NCBI GenBank assembly: GCA_037447605.1
Contig: CM074808.1
Coordinates: forward strand, 2,169,952-2,233,951
Direction of reading: 5' to 3'
DNA: 64,000 bases
DNA from: Zygnema circumcarinatum
Taxonomy: Eukaryota; Streptophyta; Zygnematophyceae; Zygnematales; Zygnemataceae
Position 1 is the first letter of the stretch. Every line of letters starts with the position of its first letter. Position numbers and translations under genes: made by a program. Positions 46,098 to 58,866 of this stretch are shown piece by piece. The notes under the pieces were generated by a model that saw only the letters and a list, made by a program, of their open reading frames with translations, made no database searches and was not told the origin of the DNA.

Positions 46098-49000
46098 ATG
46101 GCGGGCGACAGCGTGCTCGCGTCGGTGAAGGCGAAGTACAAGGCCGGAGGGAAGGGCGCGGGGGTGGAGGGAGTGCTGCTTATGGTGCGCTACGGACATG
46201 GCCTGCCTGCCTGCACTGCCTCTACTCGCTCTTGATGTTTGGCTTTTAGGGTTGGGGTTATGGCATCGCCGTATCACTCTGAATTCCTCAGCCAGCGGTA
46301 TGATGTGCTGTGTTGCGGCTGCATTGCTGAGGGCTTACCTGACCGATGAGTCACTCCTCGTCCTTTCTCAGAAACGAGGTGGTTTCACTTGGACACCTAA
46401 TGATCCACGCGCAGCACAAAGTCTGAATGTGGATTTCAGCACCATCAAATGTGAGTAAAGCTCAATAACCACTGGTGAATTGGAGCTCATTTGCTCATTC
46501 TCTTTTCCTCCCGTCCAATGTCTGTTCAAGGTCTACTTTGTTGTTGCAATTTCGTTGTTCGTGCGGATAGAAAAAGCTGGCAATTTTTTCTCTCCCTTTT
46601 TGCTGTGAATTTTTTTCTCCGTTTCATATGAAAGGCCGCGAAGTATAGGCCGTTTCGTAGTACTAAACTGTACATGTTTCTCTCCAATTGAGAGTGACTT
46701 CATAATCTGCACAGACCAATATTTAAGAACAATGACGACATGGCAATGTTGGCGTGCTCGCAGCTCATCGGTGGAGTAAAGAAACGCCCACTGCTACAAG
46801 TGCGTTGCTCAAGTTTGGCGTTGACCCCGACCCCGCTGTTAGTCCTCTGCCTGCCATTCTATTCTTGTTATATTCTGCAACTACTTGTGCATTTGATGCG
46901 AGAATTAGATTCCACGGATTATGTCCGTCCTATTTGTGAAAGTCAGACTAGGACACTTGCGCAATGTGGGTAGGTGGTCATGTATTCCACATATTGCGTG
47001 CATCCATATCGCTAGTATTAATGACATTCTGTTGCAAGTGTTGACCTGATTTAACCCTGCAATGCACAGGATGCTAAGCTTCGGGCATTTCGCCTCTTCA
47101 GGTGGAAGGTGGTTATATCTTCGTCTTTTCATCTTTCAAGGATCGTGATAAATGTCGAGACATTTATGGTAATTTTGCGAACAACTCTGAGGTTCACTGG
47201 AAAACGATTGTAAGCATCCTAAAGGATTGCCACACTCCCTTTTTTAACCAAGGAATGATAAGACTTCTGATGACTTTCGACATATGACATCACTGTGGTG
47301 TATTTTCCACGTTAAAAAAGCGTCATTACAGCAGCCAAGTTGTCTATTTTTACTGAAGCTGGTAGTGCCTTGTTAGCAAAGGATTGACGAGTTCTTTCAC
47401 AGAAAGCTCAGCTTGAGCATCCTTAGTTACATTTTGGGGGGTTAAATATAACCGGTTGGGTACCCTTTTCTTGAGAATTGTAAACGCCATGTTGCATTTG
47501 ATACGTCATCATTTTCAATGTTATCGCTGATCGATGCGGTAGAGTCATAAAAAATTCACACTGAAAATAGCCATGGCATTGCTGGTGCTGCAGCGTCATA
47601 TCAACAGAGTCAGGGAAAAACTATGGGGAGTGCAGCCCCTTCTCAGGCTGCAAATACACCTCCCAAACCTGCACCGGTAGTCAGGGCAGTTGAGGGTGCT
47701 CAGCTGGACCCTGCGGAGATGCAGCTCCGTCAACAGCTTTTGCAGAGTGATCTGTGAGTTAGCATCCTAGGGAATCTTCACAATTGGGATGGTGGCAACT
47801 TTCACAGGGCGCTTTCAAGCTGACAGTCACAGGAAGTAAATGCTGTCAAGCATTTGGAAATATTTCAACTTTGTTTTCAATCCTCTCTTCAGCGGTAGGC
47901 CAGTGACGATTAAGCTTGGGAAGTCAATTTGCTGCTAAGGCTGTGCTGCTTGACTTGCCTGCATGCCTGAGGCTTGGATGTGCGTGTGAGGATGAGGGAA
48001 CAGCAACTTGCGGAGACTGCACCAGGATTTGGTCATCAACGGCATTCTGAAGGAGGAAGAGTTTTGGGCAACACGCAAAGTGAGCTGCCTTGCAGTAGAA
48101 ATGCAATTAACCAAAAAACAATGGAGACCTGACAATTGAAGGGGATAGGAAGAAGTCGATGAGCTTGTAGATTTTCAGTGCCCTAGGGGAGTATCCGGTG
48201 AGGTGGAAATTGAGTAGCCGTGGTGAGGAAGGTTAGATGGGGAAGATAATGGAAGGAGGGAGGAAGGAGTCAGTTTGCCACAATCCTTTGGAGCTTCCTT
48301 ATGTTGAGCTCTCATTTCTTCCTTCGGTGTAGGCAGCGTTTCCTGAATTTGTCCTTTGTGACTTCATGCATGTTGAAGTGGCGCAGGAGTTGCTAGATGG
48401 TGAGATGAAGCGGAAAAAGCGCCAAAGGACAGGAATTGCGTCTGCCATGCTGGCGGATGTGAGGCCTGTCATGGATGGCCGGGTGAGCTTTGATAGCTGC
48501 ATAAGTCCAAAAGCTTTCGAGTCAAACCTATGTCTTCAGACTAGGAAGAGCTGTGAAAGCAATGTTCCTATCATTGATGCGAGGCTTCAACGGAATTACA
48601 GTGCTTGCAAGGTTTGCAGGAGTTTCTGGCGGATATGCAAGCCTGTCAGGCCTAGGTATCTTCGAATGTATGTGCAGCAGGGATGACTCTGTTAGCTGTT
48701 CTAGTCTCACTCAAGCATCCTTCTGTAATAACTTCCTATGAAACCATTTACATGCATAGCTGAGGTGTGGGGTGAGAAGGAGATTGTGAGATTGTAGCTG
48801 CTGCGCGGTTTTTCTCGCGGCATATATCCAAGATGCCTGCATTTACCGGAAGCAACGGGCAACATATGTTTGAAGTAGGCTTCGGAGGGTCCACAGGCTT
48901 AACGAAAGAGGGATATGTGGGGGTACATGGCAGACTAATACAGTTACATTCAGCCTCACACCGGAGATAATAGCGCAGGTGAGCTGTCCCTCCCCATAAG

Positions 49001-52000
49001 ATTTGGCGATAAACATTTGCAATTAACAGCTCTGAAGCTGCTGTAGTTTCAATCTTCTGTCCAAGATTAAAGACTGCTGAAAAACTCTCATTTGGTCTTC
49101 ACCGAGAAAGGCAAGTGAGATTTCCAACTAGATGCTGAAAGCAAAGAGGGACTGAAATTGACATAAAGGTCAATCTTATTGTTGCTTGTGAGCAGATTTT
49201 TGCAGAGAAGCCTGCTGTTCTGAGAGCTTTCTTACATCGCGTGCCAATAAAGGTGGGTCATGGGTGGGCCATGGACTGAATCCCCTTTTTCTTTCTCGAA
49301 CAAGTATGTGGTGCCATAGGATGCTGTGCATGCTCCTTTTTTGCATCCCTGTCATGCAAAACCTCGTGCACATTTGTCATTTCCTTCAAAATAATCAATA
49401 TATGCGGCACCAGCCATGTCGTTCATCAGTCCTTCATTTTGGTCCAAAATGCATGTGCGTTCTGAATGCAGTCTGAGTGGATGCCCCTGACTTGGATAGC
49501 TCGCCCTGCATAGTCCTGCAGATGAGTGAGAAAGAATTCTGGACAAAATACTGCCGAGCGGAGTACTTGTTCAGGACAAAGAATTCAGCTGCTGCTGCTG
49601 CCGAGGCAGCCGATGATGAGGACCTGGCAATGTTTGTGAATGAGGATACGGAATTGGCCGAAGAGTTACGCCATAAGGTAATTCTTTGATGAAATGCTGC
49701 TATGTTGTCGCTGTCGTTGCCCTGCCTTTGAGTAATGTTCGGCCTATTTCATATGGTTTACTGAACTTCATATTTCTCAGCTGAATGAAACGAACTGAAT
49801 GCATTATTCAGGCTGCTTGCAGATTCGGAGAATCGACCCGACTCTGGACATGGCTGCGGATGACGCCGATGACTACACAACCACCGGCGTAATAAATCTC
49901 CCTTACGAGGCTCCCAGAGAGACCATGTTCAGCCTAAACAAACATTTCATCTGCAAAAGAGATGCTTCCAGTTTGTTGATCTTCTCTTTCTCAGCCGACT
50001 TGCCTATTGGTATCGGTCGCAGTGTCATGGGATTCTGCGAGACGGGGGAAAAGAGATGCGGGAAGGCGAGAATGGGATAGTCCCCAACAGGCGCACCATT
50101 TTCAAAGACATCAACCGCCATGCTGCTGTAGTCCTGCAGGGCCGTATCCTCGGTCAGTCTGCACTGCCTTCCAGGACAATAACTCTGCCTGTGACACGCT
50201 CAGAGAGTAGAACAATCAAACTCAGTCTGTTTGAGGCGGATGGGCCTTTTGACAGACTGCCCGCCCCTGTCAGGAGGAGGAGTGCATGCAGGGCATCCTG
50301 ATGGGAGAAGGAGCAAAGGGTGCAGACGACGAAATGGCGGATGCGCGGACTGTGGCGACCACTTTGGCTGCACGCGAAGCGGCTTCAGGTCCTCCCACAT
50401 GCAAATAGCACCGACTGTTTCTCATTCATAGTGTCAGAAAAGGAACTGCAGAGCAATGTTATCATAGCTTGGTGCCTACTGGAGTCCCTGATTGGACGAT
50501 TGCAAGATTTTTTTGTCGAAGTTAGGTTCACCATTCTCGGTGTTGGTGTTGCTAGGCATAGAACTGAGTGTGTGGTGAGTAATGGCTGGCATGACAGGGC
50601 AAAGTGAGGCTATAGGGCCCGAGGAGGAGCGGAAACGAGAGGAGAAGTTGCAGAAAGCAACGGAACTGGATGATCTGCAGGGGTCTGTAGCTCCTGCGGT
50701 GGTTCCTTTGCGAATTCAGGTGGGGCCCCTTGCTCGCACAGCTGTTTTTTGACGTCAGGAGATTTCTTGGCCTTGGAAAAAAAAAAGTTAATGTTTATTT
50801 GGACCAGAATTGGAATCTTGTAGAGCCTCGCGTATCTTTCTGTGATAAAGCTTTTGAGCAACCATGTCGATTTCTGCACTGCCCTTTCTTTGTTCGTTCG
50901 TCTGATGACATGATTCTGGGATATTACAGAAGTAACTTCACGTTCTCACACTCAGACCGTGAACCTCTGCAGGACCCCAGAAAGTACTTTGATGTGCAGT
51001 CAACAGCAATAGGAGAAGGGCAGCGTTCGGGTGGTTTTAAGAAAGGATTGGCGCCAAGATTGGCAGCACAGGCGATGAAGGACGAGGCGGTCAAGTTGGG
51101 ATTGAAGCAGATATTGGACCCGATCATGGCACCTGCGGTTGCTTCCAAGGTAATCTGCAAAACTCTAGACAACGTCCAAGAAATTCAGTTCGCGTTGATG
51201 ATAAAGGTTCAGTGAACACATACATGACGAGTGATGTAGGATAATTTGATAGAGACTCTCGGATCCTTTTGGTTTAACTCACTGTTCAAGGCGTCAGTTT
51301 GATCTAGTCCTCACCCAAAATCTGAATTCTGAACCTGATTGGAACTTAGAATGGCAACTTAACTAGATTTATCGGCTCAGCCAATCAAATCAGACAGAAT
51401 CGAGCCATATAAAATACTCTGTCATTTTCGTTCCTTGTCAAATCCAGCTTTGTCTTTCCTTGGAAGGTTTTTTCCTTGACTCTGTGCTCAATTGAAGAGC
51501 ACAGCCCTTTCTATTTCCATTCTTTTCTATAACAATGAATGGTTATGGTGGGAGGTGCAGGTTCTGAAGGACCTGACCCTTAACATGGCAGCCACAATCC
51601 AGACAGAGGGCCCTGCAGCAGAAAAGGGGGTCCTGGCACCCCTTCCGGACTCCATGCGCAGTGCCATCTTTGCGGTATTCACCAATGCTTAGAAATGAAA
51701 TGAGTGCTTCTGGAATTGATAGGTCATCGTCAGAGGCAGAAGTAAAACTGATTCTTGGGGTGCCCAAAAATTGGGGTGGCAGCACGCCGAAGCTGCGAAG
51801 GAGCTGCTGAAGCACTTTTGGGGCACGTTCCCTATCACCAGCCAGTCCCTTCTAGAGAAGGTGGTTTTCTCAACCCTTCAGTCAGCGATACAGGTTAAGG
51901 ACCAAGCTGCAGGGTAGCTTTTCATTGTGGACCTTTTGTAGGTCTGACATTCGTCTATAAGAACAAGCCGCCACCCATAAAGACTACTGACATGGTGCTG

Positions 52001-52751
52001 AGATCATCTTTCTATTGCAGGCGGAGCGGCACAAGAAGGGTATTGACCTCCTTTATGATAGGCTGGAGGTGGGCCCCCGTCAGCCGCCCTGCCCCCCTGC
52101 AGCAAGACCAGCAGTGCAGCAGTGGCTTGGAGCAGCTCACCGCTGCCTTGAGACACATTGACGGCAGAGAGGGGTGTCCGGGGCAGAGGGCCAAAACAGC
52201 AGCTCCAAAGGAACACCGCCATATTGTGTCGCAGCTGCTGCAGCCCATGTTCCAGGTGGGCTCTCTCCCCCCCCCTCCCCGCCGCCCTTCCTCCCTCCCG
52301 CACTGAATGGGCATTTGAAAGTTTGAGGCCTAACGTGGTTTGGGATAAGGTGGTGGTTTGAGAAGAGGGCGTCATGTATTGCTGAATCAATGCCCTGCCA
52401 CTGTTTTGCTGTACCTTCCAGAGTTGCTATCAACCTTACGCTAATCTCAGTAGGCATTGAGGACCGCCTGGCTTGTTTGGCTATAGGGAGGACCTGTTTA
52501 GCTGATGGCGTGAACATCTTTCGCGCTTCGAGTTTAGTCAGGACCAAAACCTCTCCACATGATGTGAATTCATGTGTTTCCAGGCTCAGCAGACAGATAG
52601 GTGCCTCTGGCAAAGCTGAATAGACACATGTTGTGCTCCGATGCAGTCCCTGGATGCGGCATTGGCTCACCATGAGACGGAGGCGCAGAAGCGCTCCCTG
52701 AAGATGGCATCAAAGCCACCTGGACCTCTCCTGAACGGGTCGTTGGGGTAG
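46098..52751 (+). CDS. TFB1: TFIIH core subunit p62 (GTF2H1 / TFB1)
   Basis: About 20 exons. Firm ones: 46098-46184, 46372-46450, 48004-48079, 48387-48482, 48934-48978, 49196-49252, 49522-49677, 49823-49888, 50023-50152, 50973-51149, 51561-51674, 51783-51860, 52021-52068, 52103-52255 and 52647-52751. Exons from 46764, near 47101-47167, about 47600-47753, 50308 and about 50600-50719 are approximate. An N-terminal PH-like domain (KRGGFTWTPNDPRAAQSLNV, SHRWSKE, EGGYIFVFSSFKDRDKCRD) is followed by two BSD regions (LRRLHQDLVINGILKEEEFW ATRK; MSEKEFWTKYCRAEYLFR). Also present are MLADVRPVMDGR, TVTFSLTPEIIAQ, IRRIDPTLDMAADDADDY, INRHAAVVLQGR and DPRKYFDVQ. p62 is a scaffold of TFIIH in RNA polymerase II initiation and nucleotide excision repair, in the nucleus. 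It is head-to-head with PETs. Confidence 0.92.
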
Positions 52752-54574
52752 GCTGCCCTCATTCCTTCACGCACAGTGTTGTGGCTTCTTCGCAGTCGTA
52801 GGACATTCTTTTGATCCCTTTGAGAGCATGTACACACCTTAACATACTTTTTATCCAATTTGACTTTTACCATTTTGGTGAAACGCGATTCACTAATTCC
52901 TTGTATTTGGTTCGCCACGGCATTAGCTGTCGCCTGTCACTGCAGCCTATTCGTTTTTTTTTTCTTTTCCCTCTTTTTCTTCGTACACATCAGGAGCGTA
53001 ATGAGACCATCAAGCGCGCTTGGCCTGCATGTCGCATGTGCTTTGCATTCAAAGGAGCATTTTCTATTCCATGCTCCGACTCTGATACTTGCAACTTTTG
53101 CACATGGTCGTTGCAACTTTGCTTGGCGGCTGAACACGCTGATCTAGAGGAGTCTAGCATCAAGCTTTGTCCACTTTGAAGCGAATCACATCGCCCCTTG
53201 TACGCTGTGTAGTGGAGACATGCACTGCTATTCTCTGCGGCCCGGGTCGAAGGGGGGCGTGGAGAGTTTTGGCATCCAGTTCACCCTGCACAGCAGTCGG
53301 TCCTTCTGCATCGCGTACAGTAACTGAGCTGATTCTGCCAAAAAATCCTCGTTCGAGCTCCTTCGAAGTAGTGCACTGTCTATTCAACTATTTCTGTTCA
53401 TGTGTAAGGACAGAGGTTGTACTAATTTTAATCAAATATTTTAGTTTCAGGTAATTGCTGAAAGTATTCTAGAAAACACCGGCGGAGAGATGTGGCGTGC
53501 ACGAGAATGCTTCAATTGTGCGACTGCAAGTGCCTTGTTGTTGCCTCAAAGTGTGAACTGTTTTGCGCTAAACCATGAATTCCCGTCCCCCCTCCTCCCT
53601 CCCCTCTCCCCCCCTCCCCCTCTCGCTCTCCCTCTTCTCTCTCCCTCTCCCTCTCCCTCGCCCTCCCCGCCCGTCGCCCGTAGTTTCCTCCCTCCCGTAC
53701 CGCCGTGTTGTGTCGTGTGACTCGTGTCGTGTCGTGTCTCCCGCTCTCCCTCTCTCCGCGGTGGCCGACGCAGGTCTCTGCCACGTCAGCCCTAATTTCT
53801 TGCCGGCGTGCACGCCGGCTGCCTCGCGAGCTGCGGCGCGCTGTCTGTACGATTCCGCAAAACGACACGAACTGTACCGTCAGAAAGAAGCCACTACCGT
53901 ACGGCACCGTTGTTCCGACGTGGCGGCGTATGATTGGTCGGAGATGACCTGGCAGATGTCGTGACCAGCCAGGCAGGGGGATGACCACATTGGCCAGGCC
54001 GCGTGTTGCTTCTTCTCGCTCGAGCGAGCGAGCGAGCCATGCGCGGCGGGGTGGTGTGGGGCGTGGCGGCGGCAAGCAGAGGGAGCGCCGCAGCAGCTCG
54101 CGGCAACGCAGCTTTGTTGCCTCCGTCCCCGGGTCCCTTCAACCGCCTGGCTGGCCGGCGGGGCTGCTGCCGCTGCTGCCGTCCGTCCGTCCGTCCGTCC
54201 GTCCGTCCGTACGTGCGTGCACATTCGCTGCTGCCATCCATCCATCCATCCATCAGCGTGCGCGCGTGTGGTATGCTATGCATTCTGCCGATCCCTCCCC
54301 CGCCCCTCCCTCCCTCCTTGCCGCGGTGGACATTGGAATCGAACCGACGGCCCACCAGGGTACCCGAGGGGCGGACTTGTACGGACACCGCCCATGCCCA
54401 TGACATGTCCCGCATCCGCATCATGCGCTCGCTGTACGGCGGGCGGGCGCGAATATGCGCGGTGACCGCGGTGACCGCGGTGACCGCGGTGCCCGCCCAG
54501 CGGCACGTCCGGTCGGTGGGTGCGCATCGTCCGTGCCGCCCGGACTCCGCCGGCCGGCCCCACCCAACGCGCGC
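52752..54574. other. Intergenic; CT tract and microsatellites
   Basis: No gene recognised. It contains a CCCTCT tract (about 53583-53665), GTGTCGTGTCGTG words (53705-53745), (GTCC)n at about 54179-54210, (ATCC)n at about 54234-54255, and three-plus copies of GGTGACCGC at 54461-54490. Several long frames on both strands in the GC-rich part lack any recognisable domain. Confidence 0.5.
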
Positions 54575-55112
54575 CACGTGGCCCGCGCCCGCCAATGGCC
54601 GCGCCGCGCCCCCCTCATCCGCTCCTCCCCGCTGGGCCCGTACCGCCGCCCGCCCGTCCGCCCGCCCGCCCGCCGGCTGGGCCCGTACGGCCGCCCCGCT
54701 TGCTAAGGAAAGCCCAGCGCCGCCATGCACGCGCGGGTGACACTCGCCACCCGCGCCACGTGGCGGGCCTACGGAGATCTTTCCGGCGCCTGTCACTTGC
54801 CAGCCAATGCCCGCCGTCCCGCAGATGCCGGCCTGCGAGCGGGCCATTCCGCGGCCGCCACGTCTCCCCACCCGTCACGTGGCATAAAGCGTCCCACGAG
54901 CCACCAAAATGCGGCGCGTTTCGCGCAATGTCTCCGTCCGTACCGTACGGCTGCCGCATCAACGCGAATGTGCGGTCGTACGGCGGAGCGGCCGCGCGGC
55001 TGGCTCGAGACCGGGCGGCAGGGAATCTGCAACCACGTGGCGGCGATGCCCTGGCGGCGGTGGTCCACGTGGGCGTGCCGGCCGGTCGCAGCGGGGTGGG
55101 GGCAGCCACGTG
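54575..55112. promoter_or_regulatory. Cluster of six G-boxes upstream of the bHLH gene
   Basis: CACGTG occurs at 54575-54580, 54757-54762, 54876-54881, 55034-55039, 55066-55071 and 55107-55112. Most are in the extended form CCACGTGG or CCACGTGGC. The cluster ends about 360 bases before the bHLH start codon. The downstream protein has the His-Glu-Arg basic-region pattern of G-box binders, so autoregulation is possible. Confidence 0.55.
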
Positions 55113-55417
55113 ACGGCGGCGGAGCGGAGGCCCGCCATTGGCCCGCGCGCGCCAGCGGCTTGCGGGGCGGACGGACGTGACGGACGGACGGAACGCGGGG
55201 GCGCGGCGGTCGCGGGTGCGGGGCCCCTCGCCCCTCCGTCCAGGTGCGGCGCACGGCGCCGGCGGGTCGCCTGTAGCGCGGGGCTACGGCCGGAGGGAGG
55301 AGGCTACAGGCGCGCGCCCGTTTGAGATCGGATGAGGCACGGCAGGGGGGCAAGGGTGAGACGAGGCGGCGGGCTGGAGGGGGAGGGCCGGAGGGAGGAG
55401 GAAGGGAGGACGAGGAG

Positions 55418-55469
55418 GAGGAGGGGCAGGGGCAGGGGCAGGGGCAGGGGCAGGGGCAGGGGCAGGGGC
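55418..55469. repeat. (GGGGCA)n hexamer repeat at the bHLH 5' end
   Basis: GGGGCAGGGGCAGGGGCA for about eight units, running up to the ATG at 55470. It keeps the upstream frame open, but the resulting Arg-Gly or Gly-Gln run is probably 5' UTR. Confidence 0.65.
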
Positions 55470-57172
55470 ATGCAGACGGTAGCGCCACGAGCCATAGCCG
55501 CAGCGCCTCTTCAGACGGACATGCAGGTGGGCGCGCTGCCCGCGGGGGGCGGCTTCTCCTTCGGCATGTCGGTGCCGCAGTTCTACCAGCCCGGGTTGGC
55601 CTTCTCCTCGCCTGCACACCAGCAAGCGGGGCGGAACGCGGTCAACTCGTCCCGCACGGGCGTGTGCGCCTCGCGCCACATGGCGGCAGAGCAGAGACGA
55701 CGTGCTCGCATCAATGAAAGGTACGCTGCGATTGGGGACCTTTTGCCATGGCCGCCCTGCCATGTCACCGCCTTAGACCTTCGAACAGTGTCGCCGCTGC
55801 CTGCTTCTCGTGAAGTTAGGTTTGGTCACGAGAGCTGGCGGGATCGTCCTTGAGTTTCTCGACTGACAGTTGGCTTTGCCCGGCTGCAGGCTGGAGGCTC
55901 TCCGAACTCTGGTTCCGCACTCCGCCCGCGCCAACACTGCCGCCTTCTTAACGGAGGTTTTTGACTATATCACAGTCCTTCACAAGCAGCTGGAGAAGCT
56001 CGGTGGAGGTGTGATTGATCTAAACATTGCAGCCACGGAGGGAAAGGAAAGGCGCAAAAGTAGGAAAATGCATCATGCCGCAAAAGCCTCCTCCATCAGT
56101 CAAAAGCGTTCTCGCAGCAGCAAGAGTGATGAAGACGACGAAAGCGAGGTAGAATCTGAGTCAGAAGAAGGAGCTACCTCCCGAGATGTTAGTGAAGAAG
56201 ATGCAGAACACAAACTTACGTTGAGCACTGTCTCCGTGCCCTCCCTCTTCGACCCCTCGATAAAGAAAGCTTCTCTATCCGAGAATCGTGCTGACACAAC
56301 ATTTCAAATCACCCAGGCGTCTGACACGAGTCCAAGGGCATATGGGCTGGAGTCGTCGAGCCGGTCTGCTTTCTCGCCTACTTGCTCCGCTGTTGCGGCT
56401 ACTGGATCCGCAGCAGGTGGCAACATTGTGGGGGGGGTTGGATCTCTGAACCCTAATGGCGACAACGTACAGAAGCGGATCAATTCCTGCGGCACCTGTG
56501 ACACGCAGATGAATCTTGGAGTTGCGCCTCCGCAGGCTCTGGGCGCAAAAATCACGTGAGTATTTTAGGAGACTTCTCATGCTAGGCATGCTTCTTTCAG
56601 GAAAACTACGAGCTCCAAACTTGGAAATGCTGCATAGTCATGTCGAGTAAGGTGCTCTCTATTGTGGTTCTTCAACTGACTGCAGCGCTACTCCAGTCCG
56701 GGTTGTTGGTGTTCTTTTCCTGCACGTACACTTGTGCAAATCATTTGCTCGGAGGTTGAGCGACGGCATATGACGCCTCTGTTGTGAGCTCCTGTGCAGG
56801 CCGCGAGCCATCCATCCTGCGCCATACTCTCTACTCTCTGCTCTGCATCCTGGCGCCATGGCGGCTGCGGCAGCGGCCATGGCGGACGCGGCCGTGGCTG
56901 CGCAGTCATGGGGGATGGCCGCAGCGGTGGCGCAGGCGCAGGCGCAGGTGGCGGCGCAAGTGCACGCGCAGGCCATGGCGCAGCAGCAGCAGCAGCAGCA
57001 ACAGCAACAACAACAACAACAACAGCAACAACAGCAGCGGTCCTGCGTCGCAGGGGTGGGGACAAGGAAACGCCGCAGGTCGGCACCGTTGGAGAACTGC
57101 GCTGCCAACCGTTCGGTATGGCGCTGTCTCTGCTTGCGAGCGGTGAACCTTGTGGAGTTCTTGCAGTATTAA
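55470..57172 (+). CDS. bHLH transcription factor, BIM-like
   Basis: Three exons, 55470-55720, 55890-56555 and 56800-57172, both introns phase 2, total 429 aa. The bHLH domain spans the first junction: SRHMAAEQRRRARINER, then LEALRTLVPHSARANTAAFL and TEVFDYITVLHKQLEKLGG. His, Glu and Arg in the basic region predict G-box (CACGTG) binding. The spacing and the ..R.NTAAFLTEVFDYI helix 2 resemble plant BIM (BES1-interacting Myc-like) proteins, which act with BES1/BZR1. After the domain come a Lys/Arg-rich and acidic segment (KSDEDDESEVESESEEG), a Ser/Gly-rich region, and a final exon encoding Ala/Met-rich sequence, a Gln run of about 19 residues and a basic patch (GTRKRRRSAP). A further splice near 57115 is possible, so the C-terminus is tentative. 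Partners are inferred, not shown. Confidence 0.78.
56979..57036. repeat. (CAG/CAA)n polyglutamine tract
   Basis: CAGCAGCAGCAGCAG then mixed CAACAACAACAACAG, encoding about 19 Gln in the last bHLH exon. The CAA interruptions would slow slippage. On the minus strand the same bases make Cys-, Val- and Ala-rich shadow frames. Confidence 0.8.
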
Positions 57173-58866
57173 ATGCGTTTGGCAGGCATTGTTATCTTCT
57201 GTAGAGCCTTTTTCGTGACTCTTTAGGGTTACTGGTATTGTAGTGGATTGACTAGTCTTGTTTGTATTTTATGCCCTTCGTTTTCTTGCTTTTGAAGTCG
57301 GTTTTGCTTAGCATTCTTCTCCTGGATGCCCGTTCTGGAGGTATTGCGCACTTGTTCGAGTGGCAGCGTGAGCACGACCTTGACCCTGGCTGTAGTGATG
57401 CGTGCAGGGTGTTGTGAGGCCAATCGCATTGAAGCCGCAACCCTAAAGTTTTCTACGTTAATCACAATTTTGGCGGAGACATCAGGACAGGAAGCATTTT
57501 GGATGAGGATTCAACAGTTTTGCGTGCAGCCCGCCAGAGGCGGCAGCCAACCCTTTTGACCGAATGGGAGGAGTTCCCTGCGCAATTTTGCAGAGCAGCT
57601 GTTGCCAGCCCGGCCCCATCTGGCCGGGGGCGGCCTGCCGCGGGATTCAGTACAAATGCATTTTGAGGTGCTACTGCACAAGCAATTTTCATATTGGAGG
57701 TTTGCTCCTTTAGGATGTGACTATTCGAGTGTAAAGCAGCCTTTGTAGGCAAACATTTTTGTAGACCATACGCTGCTGAGTTGGTGTGCAGAGAAGGGAG
57801 AGACTACTGTGGCGAATGTTTTTAATTCAGGGAAGTTTTGTGAGCTGCTACGTAGGCCTGCGTCCACATTTCGTCATCGCAGAAGATCTGGGAGGGGGCA
57901 GAGCAGCAGTGGAGAGGACAATTTTTGTGTGCAGGAGACAGCTTTAATGGGCTTGTGGAGGCTTTGATTTAAGACCAGGACACGTGCAGGGTTGTGAGAG
58001 ACGACGGACTTTGGAAGTGAGAGATGTAGAGGGTTTTGGTAGTTCACATCGACTTCTGCTGTGAATATTCGAGTTCAGAGAATAAAGTGGTTTTTTTTAC
58101 CGAAATGTTATGTCCCGATCTGTTTTCTGTTACGGTGATGGTTACCATTGAAATGGTGATTTTGGAAGCCTGCTTGGACGAATGTGGCTGTGATGGTGCT
58201 GACTGACTGCAAGCTGTGCATCTGCTCTTTGCTATTTCGATGCATGTCCCCACTTTGCAATACCGACCTGCACTGTGGAGAAAGTTGGCGATCTCAATGT
58301 TGAAGGGTATGCAAGAAGATGTGCTAGCATCTGCGTGAAGTTCAATGCTGGGGCCTTCCAGTTTCAGGTGGAAACCGTCTGATCCCTCACCCGAGGGTGA
58401 ATAACGCTTTGTCATTCCACTTTTTCAGTTGTAGTCCCAACTAACTCCGAAGGGAGAAGGGTCCGTGATGAAGCCACGCCAACCTAAACTGCAGTAATAG
58501 AAAACCCTATTCAGGCAAATGGTTGCTCGTGACTGTACAGCAAATGCTTGCAAGCGCAAGTGCTTTGTTGAAACCATACAGCAAAGCCGCTCACTCGGAC
58601 TCTGAGGATCCATGGTCCAAAACGTCCAATGTCTAAAGGAGTTCCCATTGGGAAACATGTTGGGGGTCATGCACTCACGCCATCGCGGGCAATGCCATGC
58701 TCCGCTAAGGGCGCCAAGCGCCAAGAAGACGCGGGGCCGCGCCAGCAGCGCTGCGCAGAGGGCAATACCGCAAGCGCACTGAAGCAGAGAAGAGGAAGAG
58801 TAGAGAAAAGAGAAGAGTAGAGAACGAGGGACGAAGAAGAAGAGTGAAGGGGGCTTCCGGGGTGCC
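57173..58866. other. Intergenic between bHLH and M16 genes
   Basis: About 1.7 kb without a recognised gene. A minus-strand frame at 58044-58415 has no family resemblance I can name. The last 80 bases (about 58785-58850) are a GAGAAGAG purine-rich leader directly before the M16 start. Confidence 0.5.

Noticed and set aside
45511-46277. Four overlapping long frames between PETs and p62
   Set aside because: GC-rich shared promoter and first exons; only the two first exons (45692-45766 minus and 46098-46184 plus) are supported.
53512-55340. Many overlapping long ORFs on both strands upstream of the bHLH gene
   Set aside because: Very high GC with few stop codons explains them; no domains, no splice-linked continuation, strong compositional bias.
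56659-57108. Minus-strand Cys-rich frame (poly-Cys run)
   Set aside because: It is the antisense of the CAG/CAA polyglutamine tract in the bHLH last exon.
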